12,609 nucleotides of DNA, taken from assembly GCA_900542285.1 (NCBI GenBank), contig UQNF01000049.1, positions 1-12,609 on the forward strand. Reading direction: 5' to 3'. Shown here piece by piece: positions 1 to 6,654 of the stretch; the first letter of the stretch is position 1; each line of letters starts with the position of its first letter. Below the pieces are notes generated by a model. That model was not told the origin of the DNA. It made no database searches and worked only from the letters and a program-made list of their open reading frames with translations. Source of the stretch: an uncultured Clostridium sp. GTDB taxonomy: Bacteria; Bacillota; Clostridia; Christensenellales; CAG-138. The translations under genes were made by a program, and so were the position numbers.

Positions 1-686
1 GTTTCGCCGAAGCTTCCGCTCGACGGCCGCACCTCGGGCAGCATACTGCGCGGAATGCCAAGCTCCTTCAAAAGCTCCTCGTCCCAGTCAAGGGTGTTGA
101 TGTTGAACAGCATGGTTCTTGAAGCGTTGGATAGGTCCGTGGCGTGCACCCTGCCCTCCGTAAGCTTCCATATCAGCCAGGTTTCAACCGTTCCGAACAG
201 AAGCTCCCCACGCTCCGCTCTTTCACGCGCACCGGGAATGTTCTCCAGTATCCAGCGGAGCTTGGTGCCGGAGAAATAGGCGTCGATGACAAGCCCGGTC
301 TTTTGGCGTATGGGCTCGCCGAGTCCGCGGCTCTTCAGCTCGTCGCAGTATTCGGCGGTGCGTCTGCACTGCCATACGATGGCATTGCATATCGGCTTGC
401 CGGTTGCCCTGTCCCAGACTATGGTGGTCTCACGCTGGTTGGCAATGCCGATGGCCGCCACATCGTCGGCGGTCAGCCCTGCTTTTTCAAGCGCAGCCTT
501 GGCAACGGCCATTTGTGTTGTAAAGATGGTCTCTGCGTCGTGCTCGACCCAGCCGGGCTTGGGATAGATCTGGGCAAATTCCTCCTGCGCAACGCTTATG
601 ATATGAGCGTTTTCATCGAACAGAATACAGCGGCTGCTGGTTGTTCCGGCGTCGAGCGCCATAATGCATTGCTTTGACATTGACAT
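1..686 (-). CDS. glpK: Glycerol kinase, N-terminal part (runs off the left edge)
   Basis: This is the first 228 codons of a glycerol kinase, an FGGY-family sugar kinase of about 500 residues that phosphorylates glycerol with ATP to sn-glycerol 3-phosphate in the cytoplasm. Visible family marks are the N-terminal phosphate-binding motif LDAGTTSSR (residues 11-19), the stretch QIYPKPGWVEHD, the NQRET motif whose Arg and Glu contact glycerol in the family, IVWQCRRT, and DAYFSGTKLRWIL. The window ends at the conserved segment MLPEVRPSSGSFGE, so the second half with the catalytic Asp is outside. I chose the ATG at 684-686 because GAGGAG (694-699) lies 7 nt upstream; a second ATG at 678-680 is less well spaced. 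The gene diverges from the SpoIIE-like gene and has its own promoter. Nothing in the part seen suggests damage. Identification is firm from the motifs. Confidence 0.95.
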   Translation of the reverse strand, partial: MSMSKQCIMALDAGTTSSRCILFDENAHIISVAQEEFAQIYPKPGWVEHDAETIFTTQMAVAKAALEKAGLTADDVAAIGIANQRETTIVWDRATGKPICNAIVWQCRRTAEYCDELKSRGLGEPIRQKTGLVIDAYFSGTKLRWILENIPGARERAERGELLFGTVETWLIWKLTEGRVHATDLSNASRTMLFNINTLDWDEELLKELGIPRSMLPEVRPSSGSFGE

Positions 687-712
687 GCGTAAGCTCCTCT
701 TTCGTTTTTATG

Positions 713-741
713 ATTTTAGCATTACAGCCGATATTTTTCAA
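713..741 (-). promoter_or_regulatory. Predicted sigma-A promoter of glpK
   Basis: On the minus strand a -35 TTGAAA (736-741) is followed after 17 bp by a -10 TAAAAT (713-718). The -10 is preceded by TGC, an extended -10 feature. The predicted transcript starts near 706 and gives a short leader of about 20 nt before the glpK ATG. No catabolite-control (cre-like) site or antiterminator hairpin was recognised in this short leader. Confidence 0.6.
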
Positions 742-778
742 TCCCTTTCAGCAAAACTGCTGCGGAACCTGCCTTTTT

Positions 779-839
779 CTCGACGCTGAATCGACCGACA
801 TTCGGCTGTGAAACGGCTATCATTATATTGAAATAATGA
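779..839 (+). promoter_or_regulatory. Candidate promoter and Spo0A-box cluster of the spoIIE-like gene
   Basis: A possible -10 TATATT (824-829) has only a poor -35 (TTCGGC, 801-806) at 17 bp, as expected for an activator-dependent promoter. Just upstream are three partial matches to the reverse Spo0A box TTCGACA: CTCGACG (779-785), ATCGACC (790-796) and ACCGACA (794-800), each 5 of 7. The first two are 11 bp apart, about one helical turn. A perfect 7-bp inverted repeat TCATTAT/ATAATGA (820-826 and 833-839) overlaps the -10. Assigning Spo0A is inference from the downstream gene and these imperfect matches. Confidence 0.35.
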
Positions 840-855
840 CGGCAGGGGTAGGAAT

Positions 856-2175
856 ATGGAGAGCATAAGGGAGTTTTTATCGGAGGCGTATACCGGGGAG
901 CTGAAGCGTCGGCGGCTCGGCTATGCGGCGGTATTTGCGGCAAGCTTCTGCGTGGGGCTGATAAGGCTGACATTGTTTGAAGCGAAGCTTGCGCCGTTCG
1001 CGCTTGCTGCTGCGCTTGCGCTGCTTATCACGGACAGGGAGCCGAAGCTTGCGCTGCTCGGTGCGCTTGGCGGAGCGCTGGTCACCGGGAGCGTGCCAAC
1101 GATGGCGTTTTGCTGCTTTGCTGCGCCGCCGATGCTGATACCGTGGTTCCGAAAATCGCCGCCTCGGGTACGCTTCTGCACTGCCGCCGCACTCATGCTG
1201 ATCCCCTGCGCAATGCTGGGAGGAAGCTTTGTCGGCATAGCAAGCTATATGCTGGGGGAATGCATAGTGCTGATGTGCGCGCTTGCGGTATGCCTTGGGA
1301 TAATGAACCTTAGCCCGGAGCGCAGAAAGGTTACGGTCGGAAGGGCAGGCAGCGGTGAAAGGGAAACGGCAAAAAAACCTGCCGCAGCTGTGAGCATCGA
1401 GCAGCTGAGCGTCAGAGCGAGGGCGCTTGCGGAGGTGCTGTATGAGGTTTCCCAAAAGAGCAGCGACGCACTGATGGGACGCCAGCTCTGCTGTATTGCC
1501 AACCGATTGGACAGGCTTACGGCAGCCGAGCCCAAGCGCAGCAAGCGGTTTGAGGTGCGCATAGGCACGGCGCTGATACCAAAGCGGTTCAACGATGTGA
1601 CCGGCGACAGCTGCATAGTTAGCCCAAACGGCACAAAGGTCCTCGTTGCGCTAAGCGACGGAATGGGCAGCGGCCATGCTGCGGAAAGGGAGAGCATGAG
1701 AACGCTTGAGCTGGTTAAAAAGCTGATCGGCGTGGGGTTCAGCCTTACGGAGGCGGCTGACTGCGTGAATATGCTGATGCTTGGAAAGGGCGGAGGGGAG
1801 ATGTACGCCACCCTTGACGCTGCGCTCATCGACCTATCGACGGGAAGGGCGCAGCTTCTGAAGAGCGGTGCGTCGCCGAGCTGGCTTATCCGGGGCGGCG
1901 ATGTACGCACGCTCTATTCGGAGGCCCTTCCCATAGGCATTATTAGGGACATCGCCCCTGCCGTGCTGGAGCCGGAGCTTCGGCGCGGTGACGTGCTGGT
2001 CATGATGACCGACGGCGTTGCCGATGCGCTGGGCATGGAGCTTATCGCCGCCATACATGAGCTCGTTATGACCTTCGATGAGCCCGAGGCCGCCGCCAAT
2101 TCGCTGCTGGAGGCCGCCAAGCGAAGGTCGGGGGCGGACGATATGAGCGTGGCTGTGATAAGGGTTGAGAGCTGA
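856..2175 (+). CDS. SpoIIE-like membrane PP2C-type serine phosphatase (short form)
   Basis: This 439-residue protein has a hydrophobic N-terminal part (about residues 21-150, five or six membrane segments), a linker to about 230, and a C-terminal PP2C phosphatase domain. Metal-binding motifs are visible: TGDS (Asp251), ALSDGMGSGHAA (Asp268), MMTDGVAD (Asp386) and GADDMSV (Asp428/429). The sequence around SDGMGSG and the segment YATLDAALIDLSTGRAQLLKSGASPSWL match the SpoIIE family, which dephosphorylates the anti-anti-sigma factor SpoIIAA and so frees sigma F in the forespore. Bacillus SpoIIE is about 827 residues with ten membrane segments, so this copy is roughly half length and lacks much of the N-terminal and central regions. 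It could be the true SpoIIE of this lineage or a paralogue. The ATG at 856 has AGGGG (844-848) 7 nt upstream. It diverges from glpK and converges on tsf. Confidence 0.85.
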   Translation: MESIREFLSEAYTGELKRRRLGYAAVFAASFCVGLIRLTLFEAKLAPFALAAALALLITDREPKLALLGALGGALVTGSVPTMAFCCFAAPPMLIPWFRKSPPRVRFCTAAALMLIPCAMLGGSFVGIASYMLGECIVLMCALAVCLGIMNLSPERRKVTVGRAGSGERETAKKPAAAVSIEQLSVRARALAEVLYEVSQKSSDALMGRQLCCIANRLDRLTAAEPKRSKRFEVRIGTALIPKRFNDVTGDSCIVSPNGTKVLVALSDGMGSGHAAERESMRTLELVKKLIGVGFSLTEAADCVNMLMLGKGGGEMYATLDAALIDLSTGRAQLLKSGASPSWLIRGGDVRTLYSEALPIGIIRDIAPAVLEPELRRGDVLVMMTDGVADALGMELIAAIHELVMTFDEPEAAANSLLEAAKRRSGADDMSVAVIRVES

Positions 2176-2253
2176 GCGACGAGCTGAATCCGTGCGATAG
2201 GGAGTCCCGGCACTGCCCGGTATCCGTACTGTAATCAAAAGCTCAAATCAAAA

Positions 2254-2274
2254 GGGGCTGATGTATGAAGCCCC
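2254..2274 (-). terminator. Second (distal) hairpin terminator behind tsf
   Basis: GGGGCT (2254-2259) pairs with AGCCCC (2269-2274) around a 9-nt loop. Read on the minus strand, the stem is followed by TTTTGATTTGAGCTTTTG, a T-rich tract. The plus-strand side has no T-run, so it fits the minus-strand rpsB-tsf transcript better than the converging spoIIE-like gene. It backs up the stronger hairpin just before it. Confidence 0.6.
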
Positions 2275-2284
2275 GAAAAAATGG

Positions 2285-2321
2285 GCCTGCTGCCAAAGCG
2301 ACATACGCTTCTGCAGCAGGC
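2285..2321 (-). terminator. Rho-independent terminator of rpsB-tsf
   Basis: The 9-bp stem GCCTGCTGC (2285-2293) with GCAGCAGGC (2313-2321) encloses a further AAGCG/CGCTT pairing. On the minus strand the stem is followed by CCATTTTTT. This lies about 30 nt past the tsf stop codon, and the T-run places it as the main terminator of the operon. Confidence 0.8.
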
Positions 2322-2349
2322 TCTGTGTATTAATTCTATTTAGCTGAAA

Positions 2350-3243
2350 TTAAGCCTTCTTGGTCTGCGCCATGACTTCGTCAGCAAAGTTCTCCTGACG
2401 CTTCTCAAGGCCCTCGCCCATTACGAAGCATACGAAGGAAAGAACTTCGAACCTGCCGTTAATCATCTGGCCAACGCTGACCTTCTGGTCCTTAACGAAG
2501 GGCTGCTCGAGGAGGCAGACTTCCTTGTAGAACTTTTCAATACGGCCTTCGATCATCTTCTCGATGATGGCGGCCGGAGTCTTGGAGCTCTTGGGATCGT
2601 TCTTTATCTGCTCGGCAAGGATCTCACGCTCATGCTCGACATCAGCCTGGTTGCAGTCCTCCTTGGAGAGGCAGGTGGGGCTTGCAGCTGCGATCTGCAT
2701 TGCAACATCGTGTGCAACTTCGGGATAGTCGCCGTTGCTGACCTTGAGGAGAACGCCCCTCTTGCCGCCGAGATGTACATAGGTGTCAACAAAGCCTTCG
2801 TAACGAGCGAAGCGGCGGATGGTGATCTTCTCACCGATCTTGGCGACTGCTGCGTTGATAGCTGCGTCAACGGTAATGCTTTCATCCTCGGAATAGGTCT
2901 GAGCCATCATTTCCTCAACGGTTGCGGGGTTCTTCTTTGCAACATGCATTGCAAGGGAGTGTACGAGCTCCTTGAAAGCATCGGTCTTGGCGACGAAGTC
3001 GGTCTCACAGTTGACCTCGATGATAACGCCAACGCCGCACTTCTCGCAGACGAAGCAGTCTACGAGACCTTCGGCAGCGATGCGTGAAGCCTTCTTTGCG
3101 GAAGCGGCAAGGCTCTTCTCACGAAGATAGTCCATTGCCTTTTCCATATCGCCATCGCACTCCTTGAGCGCTTTTTTGCAGTCCATCATGCCTGCGCCGG
3201 AGCGCTCACGAAGGGCCATTACGTCTTTTGCGGTGAATTCCAT
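2350..3243 (-). CDS. tsf: Elongation factor Ts
   Basis: EF-Ts, 297 residues, is the guanine-nucleotide exchange factor for EF-Tu in translation. The N-terminal UBA-like region (EFTAKDVMALRERSGAGMMDCKKAL) and the EF-Tu-contacting motif NCETDFVAKTDAF are intact, followed by the long core and the C-terminal KVSVGQMI segment. Length is close to the usual 280-300. I place the start at the ATG of 3241-3243. An upstream in-frame TTG (3256-3258) would extend it by five codons, but the ribosome binding site GGAGG lies inside that extension, 6-7 nt before the ATG. The gene follows rpsB with a 35-nt gap, the normal bacterial operon order, and is followed by two terminators. Nothing unusual was seen. Confidence 0.97.
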   Translation of the reverse strand: MEFTAKDVMALRERSGAGMMDCKKALKECDGDMEKAMDYLREKSLAASAKKASRIAAEGLVDCFVCEKCGVGVIIEVNCETDFVAKTDAFKELVHSLAMHVAKKNPATVEEMMAQTYSEDESITVDAAINAAVAKIGEKITIRRFARYEGFVDTYVHLGGKRGVLLKVSNGDYPEVAHDVAMQIAAASPTCLSKEDCNQADVEHEREILAEQIKNDPKSSKTPAAIIEKMIEGRIEKFYKEVCLLEQPFVKDQKVSVGQMINGRFEVLSFVCFVMGEGLEKRQENFADEVMAQTKKA

Positions 3244-3278
3244 TATTTTATCCTCCAAATACAGGGATCGGTTATAGA

Positions 3279-4028
3279 TTAGAAGTTGTCAGCCTCTTCT
3301 GCTTCGGGAGCGATGGTCGCATCGACAGCGGAATCGGTCATCTGCTCGCCCTGCTTGCCCTCGAGAACAGCGTCGGCGATCTTGGAAGCGATGAGCTTGA
3401 CAGCGCGGATAGCGTCGTCGTTGCCGGGGATGACATAGTCAACGTCGTCGGGGTCGCAGTTGGTATCAACGATAGCGACTACGGGAATGCCCAGAGCGCG
3501 GGCTTCGAGAACGGCGATGTGCTCCTTGCGGGGGTCGACTACGAACAGGCAAGAGGGAAGCTTCTTCATATCCTTGATGCCGCCGAGGTTCTTCATGAGC
3601 TTCTCACGAAGGTTGCAGAGCTGGATGACTTCCTTCTTGGGAAGCAGATCGAAGCTGCCGTCAGCCTCCATCCTGTTGATCTCGTTGAGCTTTGCAATAC
3701 GGGTCTGAATGGTCTTGAAGTTGGTAAGAAGACCGCCGAGCCAACGCTGGTTGACATAGAACATTTCGCAGCGCTTTGCTTCCTGCTCGATGCTGTCCTG
3801 AGCCTGCTTCTTGGTGCCGACGAAGAGGACGGTGCCGTTGTTCATTGCGATATCACGAACGAAAGCATAGGCTTCGTCGATCTTTTTGACTGTCTTCTGA
3901 AGGTCGATGATGTAGATACCGTTGCGCTCGGTGAAGATGTATTCCTTCATCTTCGGGTTCCAACGGCGGGTCTGGTGACCAAAGTGTACGCCTGCTTCGA
4001 GAAGCTGTTTCATAGAAATAACTGACAT
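3279..4028 (-). CDS. rpsB: 30S ribosomal protein S2
   Basis: Ribosomal protein S2, 249 residues, is a small-subunit protein needed for S1 binding and translation initiation in many bacteria. Family marks are intact: LLEAGVHFGHQTRRWNPKM at residues 9-27, the segment FVGTKKQAQ, NQRWLGGLLTNFKTI, and the C-terminal IPVVAIVDTNCDPDDVDYVIPGNDDAIRAV (given here only to show the family pattern of the second half). The last 25 residues are an acidic, low-complexity tail typical of Firmicute S2. AGGAGG lies 8 nt before the ATG at 4026-4028. It is the first gene of rpsB-tsf, with its own promoter about 105 nt upstream and a leader predicted to fold, which may give feedback control by S2 itself. Confidence 0.97.
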   Translation of the reverse strand: MSVISMKQLLEAGVHFGHQTRRWNPKMKEYIFTERNGIYIIDLQKTVKKIDEAYAFVRDIAMNNGTVLFVGTKKQAQDSIEQEAKRCEMFYVNQRWLGGLLTNFKTIQTRIAKLNEINRMEADGSFDLLPKKEVIQLCNLREKLMKNLGGIKDMKKLPSCLFVVDPRKEHIAVLEARALGIPVVAIVDTNCDPDDVDYVIPGNDDAIRAVKLIASKIADAVLEGKQGEQMTDSAVDATIAPEAEEADNF

Positions 4029-4056
4029 GTGATAAACCTCCTGTTTTTATTTCCGC

Positions 4057-4117
4057 CCCACGCTTCGCCTTTCATGGGAACCGGCAGCACCGGCAACGCC
4101 CACAAAATCCGCATGGG
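4057..4117 (-). promoter_or_regulatory. Structured 5' leader of rpsB (candidate ribosomal-protein autoregulatory element)
   Basis: Read on the minus strand, CCCATGC (4117-4111) pairs with GCGTGGG (4063-4057) over 7 bp with one G-U. Inside it GTGGG (4103-4099) pairs with CCCAT (4078-4074), and within that two CCGG blocks (4093-4090 and 4084-4081) close a 5-nt loop. This nested fold ends about 20 nt before the AGGAGG of rpsB. rpsB leaders are known to bind S2 in other bacteria; that this one does is inference. Confidence 0.45.
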
Positions 4118-4138
4118 TGAGTTATTTCATACCCGATT

Positions 4139-4167
4139 AGGATACCATAGTTTTATAACGTTTGCAA
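4139..4167 (-). promoter_or_regulatory. Predicted promoter of rpsB-tsf
   Basis: The minus strand carries -35 TTGCAA (4162-4167), a 17-bp spacer and -10 TATCCT (4139-4144). Transcription would start near 4132 and produce a leader of about 105 nt. It lies in the gap behind pyrR, so rpsB-tsf has its own promoter even if dnaA-pyrR transcripts read through. Confidence 0.6.
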
Positions 4168-4209
4168 GGGAAAAATACGCTTATTTGATAATATAATGTT
4201 ATCGCTCGC

Positions 4210-4746
4210 CTATTTTGTGTAGATGGCGACGTTCGTCTGCCCGTCGGTCTCCGTGAGCTTGACGGATATAAGCTCCTCAAGCGAGGTGGGGATATTCTTG
4301 CCCACATAATCCGGCTTGATGGGAAGCTCTGAATGCCCCCTGTCGATGAGAACGGCAAGCTGAATTCTGGCAGGCCTGCCGAGGCTCATGACCGCATCGA
4401 GTGCGGCGCGCGCTGTCCTTGTGGTAAAGATAACATCGTCAACGAGAACCACCGTCTTTCCGACGACGGAGAACGGCACATTGCTTCCGTTTACCACGGG
4501 AGATTTATTCGCTTCGCTCAGATCATCGCGGTACAGGGTTATGTCAAGCTCTCCGACGGGAAGCTTTTCGCCGTAAATGCGCTCTATGTTGTCGGCAATG
4601 CGTTGAGCAAGCGGCACGCCCCTGGTCCTTATGCCGATAAGACACAGATCCTGCGTGCCGCGGTTTTTCTCGATTATCTGATGGGAGATGCGGACGAGCG
4701 TGCGCTGGACGTCCGCATCCGACAGTATTGTAGCCTTGTACTTCAT
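4210..4746 (-). CDS. pyrR: PyrR: pyrimidine operon regulator / uracil phosphoribosyltransferase
   Basis: PyrR, 178 residues, belongs to the type I phosphoribosyltransferase fold. In Firmicutes it binds UMP or UTP and folds pyr mRNA leaders into terminator form; many members also make UMP from uracil and PRPP. The PRPP-binding loop VVLVDDVIFTTRTAR (residues 99-113) and the segments IGIRTRGVPLAQRI and VLIDRGHSELPIKPDYVGKN are clear and the length is normal. The loop has FTTRT where YTGRT is common, a mild change. It begins 19 nt after the dnaA stop codon, so the two are probably cotranscribed. I see no good Shine-Dalgarno before its ATG, which suggests weak or coupled translation. No pyr biosynthesis gene and no PyrR-type attenuator is in the window, so its targets must lie elsewhere. 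Confidence 0.93.
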   Translation of the reverse strand: MKYKATILSDADVQRTLVRISHQIIEKNRGTQDLCLIGIRTRGVPLAQRIADNIERIYGEKLPVGELDITLYRDDLSEANKSPVVNGSNVPFSVVGKTVVLVDDVIFTTRTARAALDAVMSLGRPARIQLAVLIDRGHSELPIKPDYVGKNIPTSLEELISVKLTETDGQTNVAIYTK

Positions 4747-4765
4747 GATACGCTGAAAACTACGC

Positions 4766-6115
4766 TCAATTCTTGTTGTTTATCGTTGCGGTGAGGTCGT
4801 CGATGGCGGTCTTGAAGGCCGGGTCGGAAGCTATCTTCTTTTCCACCAGCTCGCAGGCGTGAATGACGGTCGAATAGTGTTTGCCGCCGAAGTAATCGCC
4901 TATCTGCTGATTGGGTATGCCGAGAAGCTTTCGCATCAGATACATGGCAGCCTGTCTCGGAACGGCAACACGCTTGTCCCTGCGCTCTGCCATGATATCG
5001 TCAACGGAGATATTATAGTAATCACAGACGACCTGACGGATGCGTTCGGGCGTCACAGGGCGTCCGGAACCGTCCCCGGTCACGAAGTTTTTGAGAATGT
5101 TCTCCGCAAGCTCCACCGTAATGGGCTTGACGGCGATCCCTGCATACGCCACAACGCCGTTAAGACAGCCCTCAAGGCTTCTGACGTTTCCGGTGACATG
5201 CTCCGCTATGAGCTGAACGACGTCGTCACCGACTTCCAGATGGTCCTGGATGATGCGGTTCCTCAGTATTGCGACCCTGGTTTCAAAGTCGGGAACCTGA
5301 ATATCGGTGATGAGGCCCGAGCCAAAGCGGGTCTTGAGCCTGTCGGACAGCGCGCCGATGGCCTGGGGCGGCATATCGGAGGTGATGATTATCTGCTTGT
5401 TGGCATCGCGAAGCGTGTTGAATACGTTGAAGAATTCCTCCTCCGTGGAGACCTTGCCGGCGATGAACTGGATATCGTCCACGATGAGAACGTCAAGCGT
5501 CCTGTACTTGTCCCGAAGCTGTTCGCGAGTATTCGCCTGTATAGACGAGATGACATCGTTGGTAAACGTTTCGCTCGCCACATAGAGTATCTTGTAATCG
5601 GGATGGCTTGCGTGTATGGCGTTGCCTATGGCGTGGATGAGATGGGTTTTTCCGAGTCCGACGGTGCCGTAAATGTACAGCGGATTATAAGCGGTAGCCG
5701 GATTGTTGGCGACGGCGACTGCACTTGCCCATGCAAAGCGGTTGGAGTTGCCCATAACGAAGTTGTCAAATGTATACTTGGGAAGCAGCGTAGGGCATGG
5801 CTCGACATGGCCTGCCTTCGCTGCCGCGCCTGTGACGGCGGAGGATTCTTCCTCCGTTACAAACCTGACCTTAAGAGGCGTGCCGCAGGCGAAGTACAGC
5901 GCACTCTCTATCTTGGACTTATAGACATTGCTCAACGATGAAAAGCGAAGCTCCGTGTTCAGCGGAGAGTCGGGGGTCATGACGAGAACAAGCTCATCGT
6001 CATTCTCAATTCTGCTTGGAATAAGGCCTGCAACGAGGTTGCGGTAGCTTGCCTCGGTCATTTCACGCTTGATATATTCCTGCGCCTTTTCCCATATTAA
6101 GCCTGCAGATAACAT
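4766..6115 (-). CDS. dnaA: Chromosomal replication initiator DnaA
   Basis: DnaA, 449 residues, is the AAA+ ATPase that binds DnaA boxes and opens the origin. Domain I is about 1-85 and a short linker runs to about 112. Domain III shows Walker A GTVGLGKTHL (150-159), Walker B LIVDDIQFIAG (210-220), sensor 1 IITSDMPP and the arginine-finger box RLKTRFGSGL (259-268). Domain IV covers about 352-449. The helix that reads the DnaA box has GKHYSTVIHA (411-420) where GRDHTTVIHA is usual, so several base-contacting positions differ. RFGSGL also has Ser where Trp is common. GGAGGTG lies 4 nt before the ATG at 6113-6115. The gene is followed by pyrR rather than dnaN, an unusual context. Its promoter lies between two DnaA boxes, consistent with autoregulation. 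Confidence 0.95.
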   Translation of the reverse strand: MLSAGLIWEKAQEYIKREMTEASYRNLVAGLIPSRIENDDELVLVMTPDSPLNTELRFSSLSNVYKSKIESALYFACGTPLKVRFVTEEESSAVTGAAAKAGHVEPCPTLLPKYTFDNFVMGNSNRFAWASAVAVANNPATAYNPLYIYGTVGLGKTHLIHAIGNAIHASHPDYKILYVASETFTNDVISSIQANTREQLRDKYRTLDVLIVDDIQFIAGKVSTEEEFFNVFNTLRDANKQIIITSDMPPQAIGALSDRLKTRFGSGLITDIQVPDFETRVAILRNRIIQDHLEVGDDVVQLIAEHVTGNVRSLEGCLNGVVAYAGIAVKPITVELAENILKNFVTGDGSGRPVTPERIRQVVCDYYNISVDDIMAERRDKRVAVPRQAAMYLMRKLLGIPNQQIGDYFGGKHYSTVIHACELVEKKIASDPAFKTAIDDLTATINNKN

Positions 6116-6188
6116 GTTACACCTCCGCTGTTATTTGAAACCCGATTTGCCCGTATTGCGGCGAAGGAGCTGAAACAGGTGATCTGTA

Positions 6189-6197
6189 TGTGGATAA
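6189..6197 (-). promoter_or_regulatory. Perfect DnaA box in the dnaA leader
   Basis: The minus strand reads TTATCCACA, the consensus DnaA box. It lies downstream of the predicted dnaA start site, about 74 nt before the coding region, where bound DnaA would block its own transcription. Confidence 0.75.
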
Positions 6198-6227
6198 CTG
6201 AGCTCGTCCGCTGAAGGGGGGATTATT

Positions 6228-6256
6228 ATTGTAACAATTTTTGACCCCGAGTGCAA
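6228..6256 (-). promoter_or_regulatory. Predicted promoter of dnaA
   Basis: On the minus strand -35 TTGCAC (6251-6256) is spaced 17 bp from -10 TACAAT (6228-6233). The start would be near 6221, giving a leader of about 105 nt that contains the consensus DnaA box. A second box lies just upstream of the -35. Confidence 0.65.
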
Positions 6257-6263
6257 GCGATTT

Positions 6264-6272
6264 TGCGGATAA
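6264..6272 (-). promoter_or_regulatory. Near-consensus DnaA box upstream of the dnaA promoter
   Basis: The minus strand reads TTATCCGCA, one mismatch from consensus and in the same orientation as the box at 6189-6197, 75 bp away. AT-rich DNA lies around it (6221-6240 and 6325-6345). Whether the region also serves as an origin cannot be decided from two boxes. Confidence 0.55.
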
Positions 6273-6349
6273 ATTTCTTTGGAATTGTATTCGTATCGCC
6301 ATGAAAGCACAAGATGTTGGGTTGCAAATAATAATATACAAAACTGCTT

Positions 6350-6383
6350 CGGGGCGAAAAAATGCTATCCTATCTTCGCCCCG
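6350..6383 (-). terminator. Hairpin terminator behind the holin gene
   Basis: CGGGGCGAA (6350-6358) pairs perfectly with TTCGCCCCG (6375-6383) over 9 bp around a 16-nt loop. It lies about 20 nt past the holin stop codon. On the minus strand it is followed by AAGCAGTTTTGTAT, a weak T-tract, so it may be leaky towards dnaA. Confidence 0.5.
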
Positions 6384-6401
6384 GGTATCTGCTGCGGCGC
6401 A

Positions 6402-6620
6402 TCAGTCCGAAGCTCTTTTAAGCTCCGGCAGTCCGCCGATGCTGGTGAGCAGCGATAGAATGCCTGCCACAAGGGCGGTGCTTACTGCAAGCGGCCAGTC
6501 GATCTCGCTGAGCACCGCTGTCGTGCCGATTCCTGCCGCCAGTGCCTGCGCCGTGGTCTTGAGCGCACGAATGCCTGCCGCCTTGAGCCATTCAACGAAG
6601 CGTTCTTTGAACATATCCAT
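6402..6620 (-). CDS. Small phage-type holin (r1t-like), stand-alone
   Basis: This 72-residue protein resembles r1t-type phage holins: an amphipathic N-terminus with WLKAAGIRALKTTAQALA (residues 11-28), a first membrane segment at about 16-38, a short turn with SEIDWP, a second membrane segment at about 43-63 and the ending GLPELKRASD. Holins assemble in the cytoplasmic membrane and open it at a set time so that endolysin or other cargo can leave. An upstream reading frame would add 34 residues without family character. AGGAGG (6625-6630) supports ATG 6618-6620, although the next ATG (6612-6614) is also possible. No endolysin, terminase or structural gene is nearby. It lies head-on with the repressor gene promoter, so the two form an isolated module. 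Family assignment is from memory of the motif, not a search. Confidence 0.8.
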   Translation of the reverse strand: MDMFKERFVEWLKAAGIRALKTTAQALAAGIGTTAVLSEIDWPLAVSTALVAGILSLLTSIGGLPELKRASD

Positions 6621-6654
6621 ATTTCCTCCTTTCCAAATCCTTCCTTCAAGAATA

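Noticed and set aside
144..677. 177-codon plus-strand frame
   Set aside because: It is antisense to glycerol kinase, whose conserved motifs prove the minus strand is coding.
2632..3087. 151-codon plus-strand frame
   Set aside because: Antisense to tsf, with no supporting start signal.
3519..4025. 168-codon plus-strand frame
   Set aside because: Antisense to rpsB; composition reflects the complement of the ribosomal protein gene.
4168..4209. Terminator behind pyrR
   Set aside because: Only 5-bp AT-rich stems are present (for example AAATA/TATTT), too weak to call; read-through into rpsB-tsf is possible.
4859..5941. 360-codon open frame on the plus strand
   Set aside because: It lies fully antisense to dnaA, has no ribosome binding site and no family character; it is a shadow of a GC-rich gene.
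6605..6620. Possible LexA SOS box (GAACATAT)
   Set aside because: Only one half matches the Firmicute GAAC...GTTC pattern and it lies inside the holin start region.
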